Positions 18,678 through 26,728 of a stretch of 64,000 nt of DNA are shown here, in pieces. Each line of letters starts with the position of its first letter. The first letter of the stretch is position 1. Where the stretch lies: the NCBI GenBank assembly GCA_041554195.1, contig JBFFMJ010000005.1, positions 62,001 through 126,000 of the forward strand, given 5' to 3'. This DNA comes from JAPHSX01 sp041554195 (GTDB lineage: Bacteria; Pseudomonadota; Gammaproteobacteria; Thiohalomonadales; Thiohalomonadaceae). The notes under the pieces are model-generated. The model did not search any database, was not told where the DNA came from, and saw only the letters and a program-made list of their open reading frames with translations. Made by a program: the position numbers and the translations under genes.

Positions 18678-19307
18678 TCAAGGTGTTTTTGTTGTTGATC
18701 GGTGCGGCCAGGCCAAAGTGATGGCAACGGCGATGATGGCACCGAGCAGGGCGAGCCCCATATCCTTCTGTGCATCCCAGCTGTCACCCTGCGTGCCGAG
18801 GTAGGCGGCACCCAGCTCGGGGCTGACGATCTCCGCTACCAGCATCTCGATCACCTCATAAAATCCGCTAAAGCTGAGTACCAGATTTACCACGATAAAG
18901 CCCGACCAGCCACGGCTGCTGCAGGCGAGACGTCGCAATAGTTCATAGAGGGGGTAGGCGCAGAGCAGGCCGTAGGCGAAGTGGACGATGCGGTCGAAGT
19001 GGTTGCGCGAAAGCTCAAGCCACTCCATCAGCCAGAAGCCGAAGGGGGTCTCGGCATAAGTGTAGTGGGCACCGGTGAGGTGGAGCGTCATAAACAGGGT
19101 GAACAGGGCGTAGCTGAAGTTGGAGAAGGCGAAGCGCTTATAGGTGACGGCGAGCAGGATGCCGTAGATGAAGACCAGCAGGTTCTCCAGCAGCCAGTCG
19201 AAGCGGTCAAAGGGATTAAACGCCATCACCACCCAATAGAGCAGCAGCCAGCCGACCATTAGCTGTAGCGGGCGATTGTGGCGAAAGTCGGGGGTGATGC
19301 TCTCCAT
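18678..19307 (-). CDS. YjdF/DUF2238 family membrane protein
   Basis: The 209-residue protein has about six hydrophobic helices. The DUF2238 motifs are visible: FNPFDRFDWLLEN, LTGAHYTYAETPFG and RNHFDRIVHFAYGLL, and a late GDSWDAQKDMGLALLGA. The family (E. coli YjdF) has no firm function. The conserved His, Asp and Glu residues at membrane edges suggest a metal- or lipid-linked activity, which is speculative. Confidence 0.9.
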   Translation of the reverse strand: MESITPDFRHNRPLQLMVGWLLLYWVVMAFNPFDRFDWLLENLLVFIYGILLAVTYKRFAFSNFSYALFTLFMTLHLTGAHYTYAETPFGFWLMEWLELSRNHFDRIVHFAYGLLCAYPLYELLRRLACSSRGWSGFIVVNLVLSFSGFYEVIEMLVAEIVSPELGAAYLGTQGDSWDAQKDMGLALLGAIIAVAITLAWPHRSTTKTP

Positions 19308-19327
19308 GCTCAGGGCTCGCTATTTTC

Positions 19328-19603
19328 TTACAAAGGGGCTGTTCGGGTCGCAGAGTTTTTCCAGGCACTCCAGTCACTCCTCTTTGGCGTCGCAGCCGAA
19401 GTGTTTGTGCCGGCGGTCCGTTTTGCCTTGTGGCTCTGCTCGTGCTTCCAGCGGCGATGATCGGTCATTATCTTCACTACCTCTCCCACATCATCGGTGA
19501 GGGTGATGAAATCAAAATCGCTCTCGGCGATGCTGCCCGCGGTGAACTTGCTGATGATACGGAACATGCGCCACGACTCATCGCCCTTGAGGTCTTCAAT
19601 CAT
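19328..19603 (-). CDS. Small hypothetical protein, probably frameshifted at its C terminus
   Basis: The 91-codon frame starts with IEDLKGDESWRMFRIISKF, which resembles the N-terminal lead-in of some LOG/TIGR00730-type proteins, although the catalytic domain is absent. After about residue 55 its codon use deteriorates (Thr/Ser/Ala/Lys filler). Meanwhile the neighbouring frame reads HFGCDAKEE, a TGA, then LECLEKLCDPNSPFVRK and a stop at 19320, with GC-rich third positions. The original protein may have ended in that other frame, separated by an indel and a TGG-to-TGA change. I treat it as a likely decayed small gene. Confidence 0.45.
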   Translation of the reverse strand: MIEDLKGDESWRMFRIISKFTAGSIAESDFDFITLTDDVGEVVKIMTDHRRWKHEQSHKAKRTAGTNTSAATPKRSDWSAWKNSATRTAPL

Positions 19604-19666
19604 TATTTCCCCCGCCTTTTCGCTGTTGTTCCTTGTTACTTATAAAACTAGCACGAAACAGGGGGG

Positions 19667-20389
19667 TTATGCCTCAACGTCCTGCCAGCCGAAGGCCTCG
19701 AACAGCCGGGTAAATTCTGACGGTAACGGCGCCTCGATAGTGAGCATTTCACCCTCAGGGTGAGGCAGTGTCAGCCGATGGGCGTGCAGTAGCAGGCGCT
19801 GGCAGTCGAACTGTTCGCGAAACAGCCGGTTGTGCCGCCCTTCGCCGTGGCTGGTGTCGCCGATCAGCGGGTGGAAGATGTGGTGAAAGTGTTTGCGAAT
19901 TTGGCGCATCCGTCCGGTGACTGGCATCACCCGCACCAGTGAGTAGCGGCTGGTGTTGTAACGACCGACAGGGATCGGCAGCTCTACCATGGCGAGTCGC
20001 TGGTAATCGGTGACCGCCTGCTGCTCCGGCTTGTGCGGCTCCTCACGCAGTGCATAGTCGATGTGACCACTTTCATCTGTATAGCCGCGCACGATGGCCA
20101 GGTACTCCTTGGTGACTTCGCGTTGCTCAAACACGCCGCACATGGCGCGCGCCGCCTCGCTGCAGAGGGCGAACAGGATCACCCCGGAGGTAGGGCGATC
20201 CAGACGGTGAATCGGGTAGACGCGCTGACCGATCTGATCGCGCAGGGTCTGCAGCAGAAACACCTCATCCTCCTCGGCGATCCAGCTGCGATGCACCAGC
20301 ATCCCTGCCGGTTTATCGACCGCAACATAGTGGTCGTCACGATAGAGAATAGTGAGTGGCGATGGCGCGCTGCTGTCGGAAGGTGACAT
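19667..20389 (-). CDS. truC: RluA-family pseudouridine synthase, TruC-like
   Basis: The 240-residue protein contains the RluA-family catalytic motif HRLDRPTSGVILFA with the essential Asp. It also has VDKPAGMLVHRS at the N terminus and the terminal LLLHAHRLTLPHP. Length, the lack of an S4 domain and the HRLDRPTSG form match TruC, which modifies U65 of tRNA-Ile and tRNA-Asp. Assignment to TruC rather than another single-domain RluA enzyme is by resemblance. A tRNA-Asp gene lies 1 kb away. Confidence 0.85.
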   Translation of the reverse strand: MSPSDSSAPSPLTILYRDDHYVAVDKPAGMLVHRSWIAEEDEVFLLQTLRDQIGQRVYPIHRLDRPTSGVILFALCSEAARAMCGVFEQREVTKEYLAIVRGYTDESGHIDYALREEPHKPEQQAVTDYQRLAMVELPIPVGRYNTSRYSLVRVMPVTGRMRQIRKHFHHIFHPLIGDTSHGEGRHNRLFREQFDCQRLLLHAHRLTLPHPEGEMLTIEAPLPSEFTRLFEAFGWQDVEA

Positions 20390-20414
20390 GGGAGGTGGAG
20401 GGAATGGTTGTCGG

Positions 20415-21938
20415 TTATCTGGTGACGACCACGCGATTACGTCCTTCGGATTTGGCGCGGTAGAGTGCCTTGTCGGCCCTGGTGATTAGCTCATCAGCGG
20501 TGGTCTCCAACTCTGGAATGATGGAGGCAACGCCAATACTGAGGGTGATGTGATCGGCCACTTCGGAGCGTTCGTGCTGAATCTCCAGGTTGCTAGTGGC
20601 GATGAGTAACGCTTCGGCGACGAGGCGGGCATTCTCTACCTCGGTGTCGGGCAGCAGGATGGCAAACTCTTCACCGCCCAGCCGGGCCGCCACGTCGGTA
20701 TCTCGTCGCGCCATGGTGGCGATGCACTGGGCAACCTGGTACAGGGCATCATCACCGGCATGGTGGCCATAGTGGTCATTAAAGGGCTTGAAATAATCGA
20801 TGTCGATGTAGAGCATGGTCAGCGGGGTGGTGAGGCGCCGGGCATGGCTTAATTCGTGTTCCAGGCACTGGTCGAAATAGCGACGATTGGGGATACCGGT
20901 CAGCCCGTCCATCGTCGACAGCCGCTCCAGCTCGCGGATGTCATCACGGATGCGTTGCAACATATCGTTAAAGGTTTTACCCAGGGTGTGTATCTCTGCC
21001 AGTCCACCGGGCTTGATGGTGGTATCAAGTTGCCCCTGACTGTACGCCCCGATGCCGAGCATCAGCTCGTGCAGTGGCCTGAACAGGCCGAGACGCAGCA
21101 GCCACAGCGCCGCCAGCAGGATGGAGAAGATGAGGGCGAGGAAACCGATCACGGTGAGCCACTGGGTCTGCAGCATATCCTGGTTGAACTTGTCGATATC
21201 CTCCAGGCCGATCATGCGGTAGGCGGGTTGCCCATCATCACCATAGAGGGTGTACTCAATCGGCAGCATCATCTTGTGTTGCGCATCCATTTGCGGCGGT
21301 GTGTAAGACTCATCGGGGGTTAGGATAGTCACCGGCATGCTGGTTATTTTACTCACACTCTCCAGGGTGAAGTAGGGATTAAATATCACCTCAAGGTAGC
21401 CGGAAATATGCAGACCGCCGATGGGCAGCAGTACCGAGTAATGCGCTCCGCGATCGGATACCCATAGTCCACCTACCGCCTTCAGGCGTTCGGCACCGTT
21501 GCGTTTCGCGGCGATGGCATGGAGGTGGGGAGGCATATCCTGACCGTGCCCCTGAACGCCCCGGCTGCTCTGATATAGAAATTTCAGGTTGAGGTCATAA
21601 ACACGCAGCTTCATTAGCTCCACATCGGTGACACCGACAAAGCCCGTGATGAAAGGGTCATCAAGAATTTTGACTATCGCCTCGGAATCGCCGTCGCGCA
21701 GTTCGCGCGCCAGGCTGTTAGTGGCGTTAAGTGATGCCCCCAGGTTGATGGCGTGGCGCTGCAGGTCTCGCAGTACCTCCTGGCTGGCCACTTCGATGAT
21801 GCGTGACAGGCTGGTGACCTGGGAATCTATCGCCGCCTGGCGAAAGAAGTTGCCTGCCAGGGTGGAGAGCAGGATAAAGCTCAGTCCGATTAGCGTGACA
21901 CCGATAATGGTGCTGGAGCGTAGAGTAAGGCGTTTCAA
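20415..21938 (-). CDS. Transmembrane diguanylate cyclase (HAMP-GGDEF)
   Basis: The 507-residue protein makes cyclic di-GMP from GTP. Domains in order: membrane helix (residues about 11-33), a large periplasmic CHASE4-like sensor (35-258), a second membrane helix (260-282), HAMP (283-336) and GGDEF (340-507). The active site reads GGEEF (421-425), an accepted variant. The product-inhibition I-site RxxD is present as R412-D-T-D415, five residues upstream. The protein should sense an external signal and feed back on c-di-GMP. Nine bases upstream lies the rhodanese gene, so the two are probably one operon. Confidence 0.93.
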   Translation of the reverse strand: MKRLTLRSSTIIGVTLIGLSFILLSTLAGNFFRQAAIDSQVTSLSRIIEVASQEVLRDLQRHAINLGASLNATNSLARELRDGDSEAIVKILDDPFITGFVGVTDVELMKLRVYDLNLKFLYQSSRGVQGHGQDMPPHLHAIAAKRNGAERLKAVGGLWVSDRGAHYSVLLPIGGLHISGYLEVIFNPYFTLESVSKITSMPVTILTPDESYTPPQMDAQHKMMLPIEYTLYGDDGQPAYRMIGLEDIDKFNQDMLQTQWLTVIGFLALIFSILLAALWLLRLGLFRPLHELMLGIGAYSQGQLDTTIKPGGLAEIHTLGKTFNDMLQRIRDDIRELERLSTMDGLTGIPNRRYFDQCLEHELSHARRLTTPLTMLYIDIDYFKPFNDHYGHHAGDDALYQVAQCIATMARRDTDVAARLGGEEFAILLPDTEVENARLVAEALLIATSNLEIQHERSEVADHITLSIGVASIIPELETTADELITRADKALYRAKSEGRNRVVVTR

Positions 21939-21947
21939 GTGGTTTTC

Positions 21948-22364
21948 CTATTTTGAAACCGGCAGCTGTTTCTCGCGCCACTCAACCCAGCCACCACGGA
22001 ACCAGTAGACCTTACTGTAACCCCAGGAGAGTGCCTTGTTGGCGGCATTGGTGCTGCGCATGCAGCGCTCGCCGTTGCAGTAGAAGAGGACCGGAGTTGC
22101 TTTACTCAGAATATGCTGTGCCAGCGCCTCTTCGCTCATGGCGGTGTCGAGCTGGCTGATAGCATTTTCGATATGCCCCTTGGAGTACTCTTCCTGCTTG
22201 CGGGCATCGATGATCACCAGCTCGGGTTGATTGAGGATGAGGTCGATGACCTGTTCGGCAGAGAGGTTGGTGGCACCGTCGATATGTTCGGGTGCGGTCG
22301 GTTTTTCTGCCTGGACAGAGACGGCAAACAACAGCAGTAGTAGTGGTACTAGAAACCTTTTCAT
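21948..22364 (-). CDS. Secreted rhodanese-like protein
   Basis: The 138-residue protein has an N-terminal signal peptide (KRFLVPLLLLLFAVSVQA, cleaved near residue 19) and one rhodanese domain with IIDARKQEEYSKGHI and the active-site loop YCNGERC (Cys96). It may bind or transfer sulfane sulfur in the periplasm. ATG 22364 is chosen because it starts exactly at the signal peptide; nine upstream codons are dropped. Co-transcription with the diguanylate cyclase suggests a sulfur or redox signal linked to c-di-GMP, an inference from gene order. Confidence 0.85.
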   Translation of the reverse strand: MKRFLVPLLLLLFAVSVQAEKPTAPEHIDGATNLSAEQVIDLILNQPELVIIDARKQEEYSKGHIENAISQLDTAMSEEALAQHILSKATPVLFYCNGERCMRSTNAANKALSWGYSKVYWFRGGWVEWREKQLPVSK

Positions 22365-22567
22365 GACGTATTCCCCGTACTTGTCTGGCACTTAATAGCG
22401 GCCTATTAGATTTTATGCACTCTCCAAGATTCCGTGGGATGACTGGAAAATGTGATAGTTGTCACAGACTGTCACTCAGAAGGGAGTGTGTCTATAAGGG
22501 TTTATCCTATATTGTGTATAAAAATCAATATATTAGGTTCCACTTATAAATAAGGGCCTTTCAGTCG

Positions 22568-23617
22568 TTAAAAGTTCTGCCCAAACATATGACCCACGGC
22601 ACTACTGAGCGCCTCACTTCGTTGCGGTGAGCGTAGCTGGCCTAGCAGCAACGGGCGCATGCCAGGGATGGTGAGCAGATCTCCCATCACCTGGGCGAAA
22701 GCGTCAAGGCCGAGGCTATTATGCGCCAAGGCCTCGACGAAGCGCTGTGCCGGCACTTCATCCTTGAGCACTTCCCAGTTACGTGCGGCGATGGCGGCCA
22801 GTACATGGATGTCATGACCATGCTCGCTGTCGAGGGCGCTGGTGACCGCCTGTGCCGCCAGCCCCTTGCCGCTCAGGGCAAAGGCACGCAGTAGGGTGGT
22901 AATTACATTCAGGTCTGCCTCCTCAGCTTTTAGTTCACTCTGCAGCCGCGCCAGCAGTGCCTCGGCCAGTGCCGTGGAGATGGCCTCGTTCTCGAGAAAA
23001 CCGCACAGGGCGATAAGCGCCGGTGGCGGTAGCTGCGGCAGCGCCTTGAGGGTAATCGCCTCGTTGTCGTCTTCATCGAGGCGGGCGGCGATGTCGGCAA
23101 AACCCTGCAGGCCGACGAAGGCCCACTGATCGTAGCCCGGTTTACCGTCCAGATAGTCACGGGCGTGGTCATAAAAGCGGCTGGGCGGTTGGCTCAGCAC
23201 CTTCAGGGCCTTGGCGTGAACCCCCGCCATCATGCTCTCTTTGGGTTTAAAGCCAAAGGGGCTCTCGGACATGGCATCGGTAAACTCGCCACCCTCGCGT
23301 GCCGCCGCTATATTGCTGCCCAGGGTCTCCAGCAGACCGTGCAGAAAACTGTCGCGGGCCGAGGTGACCAGCTTACCGGTCTCATCCAGTGGCAGTTTGA
23401 GAAACCAGATGAACTGCTCGGCCTTTGCCTGCTGATTCCAGCCGAGGATCCCCAGCCACGCCTGCTGTTGTAGCGGGTAGGGGTAGGGGAGCTCACCGTT
23501 TTCAACGCGGCTGAAGGTCTCGCTGTCGAGCTTACGGATACCGCGGCCAAGGTCGAACACCCGGTAACGGGTATGGCTCTGGTGAAAAAAATCGCAAAGT
23601 GTCTGTGGAATTTGCAT
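22568..23617 (-). CDS. DUF3549 family protein
   Basis: The 349-residue soluble protein begins PQTLCDFFHQSHTRYRVFDLGR and has the conserved YPYPLQQQAWLGILGW stretch. It is almost all alpha-helical, with Leu/Ala-rich repeats in the second half that could form a HEAT-like solenoid. This matches the DUF3549 family found in Pseudomonas and relatives. No function is known. It stands alone between an untranslated 176-base gap and the RRM gene on the same strand. Confidence 0.8.
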   Translation of the reverse strand: MQIPQTLCDFFHQSHTRYRVFDLGRGIRKLDSETFSRVENGELPYPYPLQQQAWLGILGWNQQAKAEQFIWFLKLPLDETGKLVTSARDSFLHGLLETLGSNIAAAREGGEFTDAMSESPFGFKPKESMMAGVHAKALKVLSQPPSRFYDHARDYLDGKPGYDQWAFVGLQGFADIAARLDEDDNEAITLKALPQLPPPALIALCGFLENEAISTALAEALLARLQSELKAEEADLNVITTLLRAFALSGKGLAAQAVTSALDSEHGHDIHVLAAIAARNWEVLKDEVPAQRFVEALAHNSLGLDAFAQVMGDLLTIPGMRPLLLGQLRSPQRSEALSSAVGHMFGQNF

Positions 23618-23697
23618 GATTACTATTCAGGGTAAGAGGCCCCGGAGGCAGAGTGCCACCGGGGGTGTTGCGGTGAAAGGTGCGGGGGGGGTGGGGA

Positions 23698-24174
23698 TTA
23701 GTCCTCGCCGTTGTTGCGCTCCTTGCGCTCGGCACCTTCGTTAACGCGCAGCTCGCGACCCATAAACTCTTTACCGTCGAGGGCCTTAATCGCCTTGGCG
23801 GCGGCATTGCTCTCCATCTCGACAAAGGCAAAACCGCGCGGACGGCGGGTAGCACGGTCCTTCATTATGCGCACCGAGTGCACGATGCCGTACTTGGCGA
23901 ACAGCTCGTTAAGGGCATCGGGTGAGGCCTTGAAGGCGAGGTTGCCGACAAACACGGTTTTCTTCTCGCCAGAGTCGACGGTGGCACCACCACCAAACGA
24001 GACGGCAGAGAGCATGCCACCCAGGAATACGCCCGCGGCGAGGGTCAGGGTGAAAAGTTTGGTGATTTCGGTTTCGCCAAGCCCCAGTGAGGGAAACAGA
24101 AAGTAGCCGATAAGGGCCAGCAAGACAGCGAGAACAACGGATTTAACTAGGTTTGCAAAAGAGGGAAAGCTCAT
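23698..24174 (-). CDS. RNA-binding RRM protein with N-terminal membrane anchor
   Basis: The 158-residue protein has two hydrophobic helices (residues about 9-30 and 38-60) followed by one RNA recognition motif (72-146). RNP2 reads VFVGNL (74-79) and RNP1 reads RGFAFVEM (113-120), so the aromatic RNA-stacking positions are kept. The tail is charged (GAERKERNNGED). Bacterial RRM proteins of this size are usually soluble; here the RNA-binding face is tied to the inner membrane, probably on the cytoplasmic side. Targets are unknown. It is 80 bases upstream of the DUF3549 gene on the same strand. Confidence 0.88.
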   Translation of the reverse strand: MSFPSFANLVKSVVLAVLLALIGYFLFPSLGLGETEITKLFTLTLAAGVFLGGMLSAVSFGGGATVDSGEKKTVFVGNLAFKASPDALNELFAKYGIVHSVRIMKDRATRRPRGFAFVEMESNAAAKAIKALDGKEFMGRELRVNEGAERKERNNGED

Positions 24175-24404
24175 TAATAAATTACCTTATGGGTCTGTAT
24201 CGATTATTTCAGTCAAAGTCGGAATCGTGTGGCGAAAACGGGAGGAAATTGCGTAAAACCACCGCTGCCAGGATGAAAGCCGCGGACATTCTACCGTATC
24301 CGGCGGCCAAGCTGTAGTCAGTGGCGTGATTCGGCCTGTTACGTTGGGTTTGCGGCATAAACCCCTTATTATTGTCCTACCCAATTATAGGTGGAGAGAG
24401 TCCC

Positions 24405-24749
24405 TTGTTACTGAATGTCTCGATAGATGAGCGTACTTACCATATAGAGCCCCCACCAGGGATGGTGGTGGAGGCGGAAGATTTTTTCGCCAAAATGGAT
24501 GCGGATATGGATAACGGTTGGCAGATGAGCCGCCAGTGGGTCGAGTCGCCGGATCGTTTTCAACGCTGTCAGATCGCCGCCGACAAATTGATGACGGCGC
24601 ACAATGACGGAAACGACATCCTGGTGAAGTTGATGGCCGCCTACATACTCAACCGTCTTCCCGGTATCGTTGGAGTACGGGTTAATACCGAGGGGGAGAT
24701 GACGGAGACCGAGCTGGTGATGGGGACTGTTGAGGGCGCAGGACAGTGA
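24405..24749 (+). CDS. Conserved hypothetical protein
   Basis: The 114-residue acidic protein reads LLNVSIDERTYHIEPPPGMVVEAEDFFAKMD and then a helical part (CQIAADKLMTAHNDGNDILVKLMAAYILNRLPG). I recognise no named family. I choose TTG 24405 because a strong GGTGGAGAG ribosome binding site sits six bases upstream; a TTG at 24372 lacks one. Its last bases overlap the start of the next gene (GTGA), so the two are coupled. Confidence 0.65.
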   Translation: MLLNVSIDERTYHIEPPPGMVVEAEDFFAKMDADMDNGWQMSRQWVESPDRFQRCQIAADKLMTAHNDGNDILVKLMAAYILNRLPGIVGVRVNTEGEMTETELVMGTVEGAGQ

Positions 24750-25114
24750 CCCAGCCGCTGCTAATGAGCGTGGTGGAGCTGGGCGGCTACCCCGACTTTA
24801 CCGCACTCTATCAGCGCCTCGGTTACCGGGTCGAGACCATTAACTCCGGCCGCAAGGCCAATAGTGCACTCAAAAAGCAGCGCCCCGCCGTGGTGGTTAC
24901 CGAGTTTAATTTTCAACACTCGTTTCGTGATCGCACCAGTAACCTCGAATCGCTCCTCGCGGTCGAACAACATAATGCAGGGGTGAAGATCATCGTCTTT
25001 TACGATCGCGAAGTGCAGCCGCAACTGGAGCAGCTACGTAGCCGCTTTCCTGGGTTTGTCGCGTTGAGTTATCCGATTGAAGAGGCGGCATTGGCGGTGG
25101 CGCTGAGTGAGTAG
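24746..25114 (+). CDS. Hypothetical protein, receiver-like fold possible
   Basis: The 122-residue protein alternates hydrophobic strands and helices: LMSVVELGG, a helix, YRVETINSG, RPAVVVTEFNF, VKIIVFYDRE and FVALSYPIEE. The order resembles a degenerate response-regulator receiver. The phospho-acceptor Asp would be replaced (VVVTEFNF) and the Lys position is not clear. If so it would not be phosphorylated. It starts at GTG 24746, overlapping the upstream gene. The fold call is an inference from pattern only. Confidence 0.6.
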   Translation: MTQPLLMSVVELGGYPDFTALYQRLGYRVETINSGRKANSALKKQRPAVVVTEFNFQHSFRDRTSNLESLLAVEQHNAGVKIIVFYDREVQPQLEQLRSRFPGFVALSYPIEEAALAVALSE

Positions 25115-25152
25115 GCTGGGTATGGTTGCCCAGCCTACGGTCAAACCCCCTC

Positions 25153-26631
25153 TTATGACGAACAGCTGATCTCCAGCTCGTTACTCCACTCCGGCGGCGC
25201 GGCGGCGTAGTGCTCATTCTCCGGCTGCTCGTCGAAGGGGTGCTGTAACAATTTATGTAGCCGTTCGATCTCGCTGTAGTCGCCTTTTTCTGCCTGTTCT
25301 ATCGCCTGCTGAGCGAGATAATTCCGCAGGATGTATTTGGGGTTGGCCTGTTTCATCTGTTCCCCGCGCGCCTGGCGTTGCGACCCCTCGGCCTGCAGCC
25401 GGTCGCGGTAGCGGCCTGCCCAGCTGTCGAAGCCGTTGCGATCAAGGAATTGATCGCGTAACGGGTTCCTCTCTTCGCCCTCATTAAAGTCGCAAAGGGC
25501 GCGGAAAAACAGGGTGTAGTCAATGCGGTTGTTGGCGAGCAGTTTCAGCAGGTCGTCTATCAGTGCCTTGTCACCATCGCGGCTCTCTTTTAGTCCGAGT
25601 TTGTTGAGCATCCCCCGGTGGTAGTGTTGTTGCAGTCGCGGGTTGTACTCTTCGAGGATGGCATTGGCGGTTGCCGCTGCCTTTTCGGGCTCACCATCTA
25701 GGATCGGCAACAGGGCTTGACCGAGCTTGCTCAGGTTCCAGCCGCCGATGGCGGGTTGCTGGTCGAAGGCGTAGCGCCCATAGGGGTCGGAGTGGTTGCA
25801 GATGTAGCCGGGCTCGTAGTTGTCGAGAAAGCCGAAGGGGCCGTAGTCGAGGGTGAGGCCGAGCACCGACATGTTGTCGGTATTCATCACGCCGTGGGCG
25901 AAACCGACCAGCTGCCACTGTGCGATCATCTCGGCGGTGCGCAGGGTGATCTGGCGGAACAGTTCCAGGTATTTCGTTTCGTGATCAAGGAGCTCGGGAT
26001 AGTGGTGTTCAATCACATAGTCGGCAAGTTGCTTGATCGGCTCGACCTCGCGGCGGTAGTAGAAGAGCTCGAAGGAGCCGAAGCGCACGTGGCTGGGAGC
26101 CATGCGCAGCAGCATCGCACCGGTTTCAATCTGTTCGCGGTAGACCTCCTCTTCGCTGCCGGTCATCAGCAGGGCGCGGGTGGTGGGGATACCGAGGCCG
26201 TGCATCGCCTCGCTGCAGAGGTATTCGCGAATAGTGGAGCGCAGCACGGCGCGCCCGTCACCGCGACGCGAGTAGGGGGTGATGCCCGCCCCTTTGAGTT
26301 GCAATTCCCAGCGTTCGCCCGCCTCGTTGGTGACTTCGCCCAGCAGGATGGCGCGGCCATCGCCGAGCTGTGGTGTGAGGTGACCGAACTGGTGGCCCGC
26401 GTAGATCGCGGCCAGTGGCTCGTAACCGGGCAGGGTTTTATCACCGTTAAAGAGGGCATGGAGGTCATCGCGCTGCGCCTCGTCCGGGTGGAGGTCTAGC
26501 AGTTCAGCCGCCTGCTGGTTGTAGACGGCCAGATGGGCCTTCTGTAGCGGGGTGACCTCCAGCCGCTGGTAGAACCTGTCGGGCAGGCGGGCGAAGCTGT
26601 TGCTGAACTGTAGCTCTTCAAATCGTTTCAT
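25153..26631 (-). CDS. selO: Protein adenylyltransferase SelO (YdiU)
   Basis: The 492-residue pseudokinase-fold enzyme attaches AMP to Ser, Thr or Tyr of target proteins and is linked to redox stress. Family landmarks are YAGHQFGHLTPQLGDGRAILLGEV, LQLKGAGITPYSRRGDGRAVL, REYLCSEAMHGLGIPTTRAL and GVMNTDNMSVLGLTLDYGPFG. The bacterial form normally ends with a C-terminal Cys pair or Sec; here the end is SCSS. ATG 26631 with AAAGG upstream gives the usual N terminus (KRFEELQF). Confidence 0.95.
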   Translation of the reverse strand: MKRFEELQFSNSFARLPDRFYQRLEVTPLQKAHLAVYNQQAAELLDLHPDEAQRDDLHALFNGDKTLPGYEPLAAIYAGHQFGHLTPQLGDGRAILLGEVTNEAGERWELQLKGAGITPYSRRGDGRAVLRSTIREYLCSEAMHGLGIPTTRALLMTGSEEEVYREQIETGAMLLRMAPSHVRFGSFELFYYRREVEPIKQLADYVIEHHYPELLDHETKYLELFRQITLRTAEMIAQWQLVGFAHGVMNTDNMSVLGLTLDYGPFGFLDNYEPGYICNHSDPYGRYAFDQQPAIGGWNLSKLGQALLPILDGEPEKAAATANAILEEYNPRLQQHYHRGMLNKLGLKESRDGDKALIDDLLKLLANNRIDYTLFFRALCDFNEGEERNPLRDQFLDRNGFDSWAGRYRDRLQAEGSQRQARGEQMKQANPKYILRNYLAQQAIEQAEKGDYSEIERLHKLLQHPFDEQPENEHYAAAPPEWSNELEISCSS

Positions 26632-26673
26632 GCCTTTACCATGGCGCTCCTGGTTAACGCATTCAACCATAAA

Positions 26674-26711
26674 GAAAAAAGGCCTTTCCGTTGCCGGAAA
26701 GGCCTTTTTCT
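26674..26711 (-). terminator. Terminator downstream of the Lys-rich membrane protein gene
   Basis: An 11-bp stem AGGCCTTTCCG / CGGAAAGGCCT around a four-base loop is flanked by A- and T-runs. It lies between the Lys-rich gene and selO, both leftward, so it separates the two transcription units. Confidence 0.85.
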
Positions 26712-26728
26712 ATTTCAGCACCTGAGCC

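Noticed and set aside
19396..19398. In-frame TGA as a selenocysteine codon in the alternative frame of the small decayed gene
   Set aside because: There is no sign of a downstream SECIS-like hairpin and the reading context (EE-x-LECL) fits a lost Trp better; a frameshift is also needed.
26629..26670. Longer start for selO at 26670
   Set aside because: The extra 13 residues lie in the terminator-proximal region and do not match the SelO N terminus; ATG 26631 has a proper ribosome binding site.
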